Assembly (NCBI GenBank): GCA_035541775.1
Contig: DATKMP010000286.1
Coordinates: forward strand, 1-8,361
Direction: 5' to 3'
Source of the DNA: DATKMP01 sp035541775
GTDB lineage: Bacteria; Bacteroidota; Ignavibacteria; UBA10030
Length of the DNA stretch: 8,361 nt
Shown: piece after piece, positions 5,010-8,361 of the stretch
Layout: the number at the start of each line of letters is the position of its first letter
How positions within the stretch are numbered: position 1 is the first letter of the stretch
Program-made: the position numbers and the translations under genes
Notes under the pieces: model-generated
Databases searched by the model: none
What the model was told of the DNA's origin: nothing
Seen by the model: the letters and a program-made list of their open reading frames with translations, nothing else

Positions 5010-7010
5010 GAAACGACAAAAAAAACACCAAGCATCATCCCGTTCACTCAAACCACGGGTAAAAATATAAATCAGGGATACGATGCGAACGCTGCACGGC
5101 ATTTACAAGAAAAAGTAATCTTTGGGTCGAATGATGTTTTCCGTTCGGTCTGGGAAAATTCGTTAGATGGATTATGCCTTACCGATGCAAACGGAATCAT
5201 CGTGGCAGTCAATCGCGTGTTTTGCGAAATGTTTGGCAAAGCCGAAGATGAAATAATCGGCTGCAACCATACAGATCTTTTTGGCGATGGGGTCGAAAAA
5301 GGACAGTTCGATGAAGATCATCGTGAACGCTTCGCGACGGGAAAAATCACACAACGGTTTCATCGTACATATCAATTATGGTCGGGGAAACGATTGGAGT
5401 CGGAGGTTGTGAGTACCTTTGTCAATGACGAAAAAGGGAACCGGTTGATGTTCACTCAGTTTCGTGATGTTACCAAAGAACGTGAAGCGCACCGGTCGTT
5501 AAAATTGAGCGAAGAAAAATACCGCAACCTTTTTGCCAATTCTCCGATGCCGATCTTTCAAAGCTCTGTCGAAGGAAAAGTTATCAATGCCAACGCTGCA
5601 TTTTTACGCTTATTGGGATACGAATCGTTTTACGAATTCATCGATATGGATGTCTCGACCACATTTTTTGCCAATGCCGATGAACAAAAAGATTTTGTGC
5701 AGACCTTAGAACAACGCGGTTATATTGTGAATACCGAATTGCATCTTCGACGTAAAAATGGGCGCATCTTAACGGTGCTGGAAACATCGCGTGCGATTAA
5801 AGATGCCGAGGGAACGATGATCGGGTTTGAAGGAATGTTGGAAGATGTTACCGCGCGGAAAACGATAGAACGAAAACTTCATGAATATGTCTGGGCGCTG
5901 GAAAAATCGAAAAAAGAATTATCGGAACTCAATGCGCAAAAAGATAAACTCTTTTCCATCTTATCGCATGATCTGCGCTCGCCGTTCAGCAGCATTTTGG
6001 GATTTTGCGATATTTTGATTCGTGAATACGACCAATTAAAAAGTGACGAGTCCTTACAGTTCGTCAATTATATTCAAGAAGCAGCGCAGGATCAGTTGAC
6101 GTTAGTGAATAAGTTGTTAGACTGGTCGCGATTGGAATCGGGACGAATTAAAATCGACTATGCCGATATTAATTTACATGATCTTGCAGAAAAAACCATT
6201 CGTTCCTTACAAGGATTGGCACGGCAAAAAAATATAACCTTAATTTCAACGGTGTCGGATCGTGCGATTGTTCGAGGTGATCATTCATGGTTAAGTCAGG
6301 TGTTCGGCAATATCGTCGGCAATGCTCTCAAATTCACACCGGCCCAAGGAACGATCGCCATAGAACTGATAGAAGAAAAGCAAAGCCAATGGGTCATCGC
6401 CATACGCGACACAGGAGTAGGAATTCCCGAAGCAGATTTGCCCAAGCTGTTCCATATTGAAGAAAAATATACGCGCAAAGGATTAAGCGGCGAAAAAGGA
6501 ACCGGACTGGGATTGCCGATTGTCGCGGAGATCGTAGAAAAACACCATGGAACCATCAGTGTGCAAAGCAAGGTTGACGAAGGGACGACCTTTGTTATTT
6601 CGCTGCCGAAAAGCATGCCGCACACGGGCGAGCAAGTACTTATTGTGGATGATGAACATGGCATTCGCGTTTTACACGCGCGATATATTCAACGGGCATT
6701 TCCTGATGTTAATATTTTGCACGCATCGGATGGGAGAGAAGCGTTTCACTTAGCGTGTGAATATCAACCGCGATTGATTATTTCGGACAGCGATATGAAT
6801 GGCCTTGACGGCGATAAACTTGTCTATCAGTTAAAATCGAACCCCGCAACAAAAGACATTCCGATAGTGATTGTTACGGGGCATGATTCCGAAACAGACA
6901 GAGATTTATTATTACAAAATGGCGTAGCGGAGATTTTAGTAAAACCGGTTGCGCCAGAAAATTTGACGGCAGTGATCACAAAATTTTTTCAGAAATCTGC
7001 AATAAAATAA
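5007..7010 (+). CDS. Soluble hybrid sensor histidine kinase (PAS-PAS-HisKA-HATPase-REC)
   Basis: This 667-residue two-component sensor autophosphorylates on His and passes phosphate to its own receiver. Order: PAS 1 at about 44-155, PAS 2 at about 168-282, a linking coiled coil at about 283-316, HisKA with phospho-acceptor H321 (LSHDLRSPF), and HATPase at about 425-535 with N box N439, G1 box DTGVGI from D468 and G2 box GTGLG at 498-502. The C-terminal receiver, about 543-662, has acidic pair D548/D549, phospho-acceptor D594, T624 and K646. All catalytic positions are present, so it should be active. There is no membrane helix or signal peptide, so it senses a cytoplasmic cue; the PAS ligand cannot be read from sequence. 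No Hpt protein, output domain or partner regulator is nearby, so it is an orphan whose downstream partner lies elsewhere. It is bounded by terminators on both sides. Confidence 0.95.
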   Translation: METTKKTPSIIPFTQTTGKNINQGYDANAARHLQEKVIFGSNDVFRSVWENSLDGLCLTDANGIIVAVNRVFCEMFGKAEDEIIGCNHTDLFGDGVEKGQFDEDHRERFATGKITQRFHRTYQLWSGKRLESEVVSTFVNDEKGNRLMFTQFRDVTKEREAHRSLKLSEEKYRNLFANSPMPIFQSSVEGKVINANAAFLRLLGYESFYEFIDMDVSTTFFANADEQKDFVQTLEQRGYIVNTELHLRRKNGRILTVLETSRAIKDAEGTMIGFEGMLEDVTARKTIERKLHEYVWALEKSKKELSELNAQKDKLFSILSHDLRSPFSSILGFCDILIREYDQLKSDESLQFVNYIQEAAQDQLTLVNKLLDWSRLESGRIKIDYADINLHDLAEKTIRSLQGLARQKNITLISTVSDRAIVRGDHSWLSQVFGNIVGNALKFTPAQGTIAIELIEEKQSQWVIAIRDTGVGIPEADLPKLFHIEEKYTRKGLSGEKGTGLGLPIVAEIVEKHHGTISVQSKVDEGTTFVISLPKSMPHTGEQVLIVDDEHGIRVLHARYIQRAFPDVNILHASDGREAFHLACEYQPRLIISDSDMNGLDGDKLVYQLKSNPATKDIPIVIVTGHDSETDRDLLLQNGVAEILVKPVAPENLTAVITKFFQKSAIK

Positions 7011-7029
7011 GTGGAGTGTATTTCCCTCC

Positions 7030-7091
7030 GGCCCTTCCGGTGAAGCCTCTTTGAGTGAAAACTCAAGTCCGGGAGGGCCTCTCCTTTTTTT
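7030..7091 (+). terminator. Nested terminator hairpin after the kinase
   Basis: An outer GC-rich 11-bp stem (7030-7040 with 7069-7079, one G-U pair) encloses an inner 6-bp hairpin with a GAAA tetraloop (7051-7066). A T-run follows at 7085-7091. The outer stem plus T-run should terminate transcription; the two-storey structure with a lopsided internal loop is more elaborate than usual. Confidence 0.8.
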
Positions 7092-7109
7092 CGGTACGAA
7101 AGAATTCTC

Positions 7110-7138
7110 TTGACTCGAAAGAAAAGGTTTATTATTTT
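7110..7138 (+). promoter_or_regulatory. Promoter of the tetR-efflux operon
   Basis: TTGACT (7110-7115) and TATTTT (7133-7138) are separated by 17 bp. The end of the -10 box overlaps the left arm of the first inverted repeat at 7137, so a bound repressor would occlude the promoter. The expected start near 7145 gives a leader of about 110 nt. Confidence 0.7.
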
Positions 7139-7168
7139 GGAAACGTAAGAAACGAAAATAGTTTCCAA
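7137..7168. promoter_or_regulatory. Operator 1 (inverted repeat), probable TetR-family site
   Basis: TTGGAAAC (7137-7144) and GTTTCCAA (7161-7168) are perfect inverted arms around a 16-nt spacer. They cover the end of the -10 box and the expected transcription start. A second site with the same arms and spacer length lies exactly 75 bp downstream. Divergence of the spacers beside conserved arms suggests a protein-binding site of the adjacent repressor. Confidence 0.7.
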
Positions 7169-7174
7169 TGGAGA

Positions 7175-7205
7175 AGCCGATGATTGCTGAGTCGGCTCAT
7201 TTTTT
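7175..7205 (+). terminator. Attenuator-like hairpin with U-run in the tetR leader
   Basis: AGCCGA (7175-7180) pairs with TCGGCT (7192-7197) around an 11-nt loop, and six T residues follow at 7200-7205. It lies downstream of the operon promoter and upstream of tetR, between the two operators. The stem is short, so it would be a partial terminator at most. Confidence 0.3.
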
Positions 7206-7212
7206 GCCATAA

Positions 7213-7242
7213 TGGAAACTGACAATACAGTAATAGTTTCCA
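7213..7242. promoter_or_regulatory. Operator 2 (inverted repeat), probable TetR-family site
   Basis: TGGAAAC (7213-7219) and GTTTCCA (7236-7242) repeat the arms of operator 1 with the same 16-nt spacer; the last four spacer bases (AATA) are also shared. The right arm abuts and overlaps the AAAGGG ribosome site (7242-7247) of tetR. Binding here could form a roadblock, cooperate with site 1, or allow looping. Confidence 0.68.
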
Positions 7243-7254
7243 AAGGGTAATCTA

Positions 7255-7896
7255 ATGGCAGCGCAAGATGAGAAACGACGAATTGTTGAAGCAGCATCCA
7301 AAAAATTTTTTGAATCGGGTGTTTCCAAAGTCACGATTGATGAAGTGGCCGCGGACATGGGAATGAGCAAGAAAACGATTTATAAATATTTCCCAAGCAA
7401 AGACGAGCTGTTAATAGCCGGTGTTCGCAGCCATATGGAACGCATCGGGAAAGAGGTTTCGGGAATTATCAATTCACCGGCATCGTTTGAAAAGAAGATG
7501 GCAGCGTTCCTCGTCGTGATTGGAAGGCAAATCAGCCGCATCAGTTCTCAATTCCAATCGGATTTAAGAAAGGTGTCTCCTCAAGTATGGAATGAGATCG
7601 ATACATTTCGGCGCGAAGTCGTCATTGCGCAATTGAAGCAGCTTTTTGTCCAGGCAAAGAAGGAAAAAATTTTCCGGAATGATTTAAACGTGGAAATATT
7701 TCAGCTTATGTTAATTCACGCCACGCAGGGCATTGTTAATCCAACAGTACTTTCTGCGAATTCATTTTCTGCGGTCGAAGCATATAAAGAAATTATTAAG
7801 GTATTGTTCGCAGGCGTTATGACCGATAAAGGGAAAATGAAGCTGCATCTTTTCGATTCACAATTTGAACAAGAACTTTCTCAGAGGATGTTATGA
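7255..7896 (+). CDS. TetR-family transcriptional repressor
   Basis: This 213-residue regulator has the TetR N-terminal DNA-binding domain: helix 1 at about 6-22 (KRRIVEAASKKFFESG) and the helix-turn-helix at about 27-46, with the signature TIDEVAADMGMSKKTIYKYFPSKDEL. The all-helical C-terminal half, about 60-205, is the ligand-binding and dimer domain, whose sequence does not reveal the inducer. AAAGGG (7242-7247) lies 7 nt before the ATG. Its stop overlaps the next start (ATGA at 7893-7896), so it is translationally coupled to the efflux adaptor. The layout resembles the E. coli cecR-ybhG pairing of a TetR repressor with an HlyD-type adaptor. It probably represses its own operon through the two inverted repeats upstream and is released by a compound that the pump exports. 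Confidence 0.93.
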   Translation: MAAQDEKRRIVEAASKKFFESGVSKVTIDEVAADMGMSKKTIYKYFPSKDELLIAGVRSHMERIGKEVSGIINSPASFEKKMAAFLVVIGRQISRISSQFQSDLRKVSPQVWNEIDTFRREVVIAQLKQLFVQAKKEKIFRNDLNVEIFQLMLIHATQGIVNPTVLSANSFSAVEAYKEIIKVLFAGVMTDKGKMKLHLFDSQFEQELSQRML

Positions 7897-8361
7897 AAAA
7901 TACGATGCTACTTTTCTTTTGTGCTGTAACGTTGATTGGCTGCGGGAAGGACGATGGAACAGTCATTACTTCGACGGGAACAATTGAAGCGACGGATGTA
8001 ACGTTGAGTGCACAGGCCGGCGGCATTGTGCAGCGATTAAAAGTCGATGAAGGATCGATTGTTCAAACCGGCGATACCTTGCTGCTCATCAACGATGTCG
8101 ATTGGCGATATCAATATGAACAGGCGAATGCCGGATACGAAATGGCGGAAGCGCAATATCAATTGGCAGTGAAAGGATCGCGTGCAGAAGATATTACGCA
8201 GGCAGAAGCAAATTATAAAAATGCCGATGCGAATAAAAAACGGATGGAAGAACTCTGGCAGACAAAAAGTATTACGGATAAACAATTGGATGATGCGCGG
8301 ACGCAATGCACTGTTGCGCAGCAAACCTGGGAGAAAATGAAAAACGGTTCGCGCCCGGAAG
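7893..8361 (+). CDS. HlyD/YbhG-like membrane fusion lipoprotein of an efflux pump (5' part only)
   Basis: The ATG at 7893 opens 156 codons that run off the right edge. The N-terminus is a lipoprotein signal: basic start, hydrophobic stretch and lipobox LIGC with Cys17 as the lipidation site. Glycine, not aspartate, follows the Cys, so in E. coli-type sorting it would go to the outer membrane, though FCB-group rules may differ. Residues about 29-68 form the first half of the biotinyl-lipoyl-like barrel (TGTIEATDVTLSAQAGG; VDEGSIVQTGDTLL). From about 72 comes the long alpha-hairpin, with GSRAEDI and later GSRPE motifs as in YbhG-type adaptors. Such proteins link an inner-membrane transporter to an outer-membrane channel. 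An ABC-type exporter is the likely next gene, judged only from relatives. The 4-nt overlap with tetR signals co-translation. Confidence 0.9.
   Translation, partial: MKNTMLLFFCAVTLIGCGKDDGTVITSTGTIEATDVTLSAQAGGIVQRLKVDEGSIVQTGDTLLLINDVDWRYQYEQANAGYEMAEAQYQLAVKGSRAEDITQAEANYKNADANKKRMEELWQTKSITDKQLDDARTQCTVAQQTWEKMKNGSRPE

Noticed and set aside
6296..6664. 122-codon minus-strand ORF inside the kinase gene
   Set aside because: It lies opposite the HATPase domain, whose N and G boxes are intact on the plus strand.
8037..8324. 95-codon minus-strand ORF at the right edge
   Set aside because: It is the shadow of the adaptor gene, which has a lipobox, barrel motifs and coupled translation with tetR.

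Overview
The window reads as an ordinary chromosomal segment of a moderately AT-rich Gram-negative bacterium. A PUR/DUF3276-type protein, a CIRCE-controlled groESL operon, a cyclase/TPR/TolB-like membrane protein and a lipoprotein-type efflux adaptor together suggest the Bacteroidota/Chlorobi/Ignavibacteria (FCB) side of the tree. This placement is an inference from gene content and protein style. No transposase, phage gene, CRISPR array, tRNA or rRNA was seen.

Layout, left to right. (1) Positions 1-1719, minus strand: a long coding region that runs off the left edge, 573 codons visible. It joins a class III nucleotide cyclase domain, a TPR-like/coiled-coil stalk, one membrane helix and a TolB-like domain. 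It has its own consensus promoter at 1749-1777. (2) Positions 1720-2150: a 431-bp divergent intergenic region holding that promoter, a doubtful 58-codon ORF, and the groE promoter with an overlapping CIRCE operator. (3) groES and groEL, 14 bp apart, followed by two hairpins, the second a strong intrinsic terminator. (4) A 144-residue protein made of two 72-residue PUR-type repeats, with its own promoter and a textbook terminator. (5) A soluble hybrid histidine kinase, PAS-PAS-HisKA-HATPase-REC, followed by a nested terminator hairpin. (6) A TetR-family repressor whose upstream region carries a consensus promoter and two matching inverted repeats 75 bp apart. It overlaps by 4 nt the start of a lipoprotein membrane-fusion (HlyD/YbhG-like) efflux adaptor that runs off the right edge.

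Functionally the window is a set of independent units: nucleotide or membrane signalling, heat-shock folding under probable HrcA control, a nucleic-acid-binding protein, an orphan phosphorelay sensor and an autoregulated efflux operon. Transcription units are cleanly separated by terminators. The most unusual points are the Asn-to-Thr change in the cyclase active site, the exact two-repeat PUR architecture in one bacterial chain, and the paired operators flanking a hairpin and U-run in the tetR leader.
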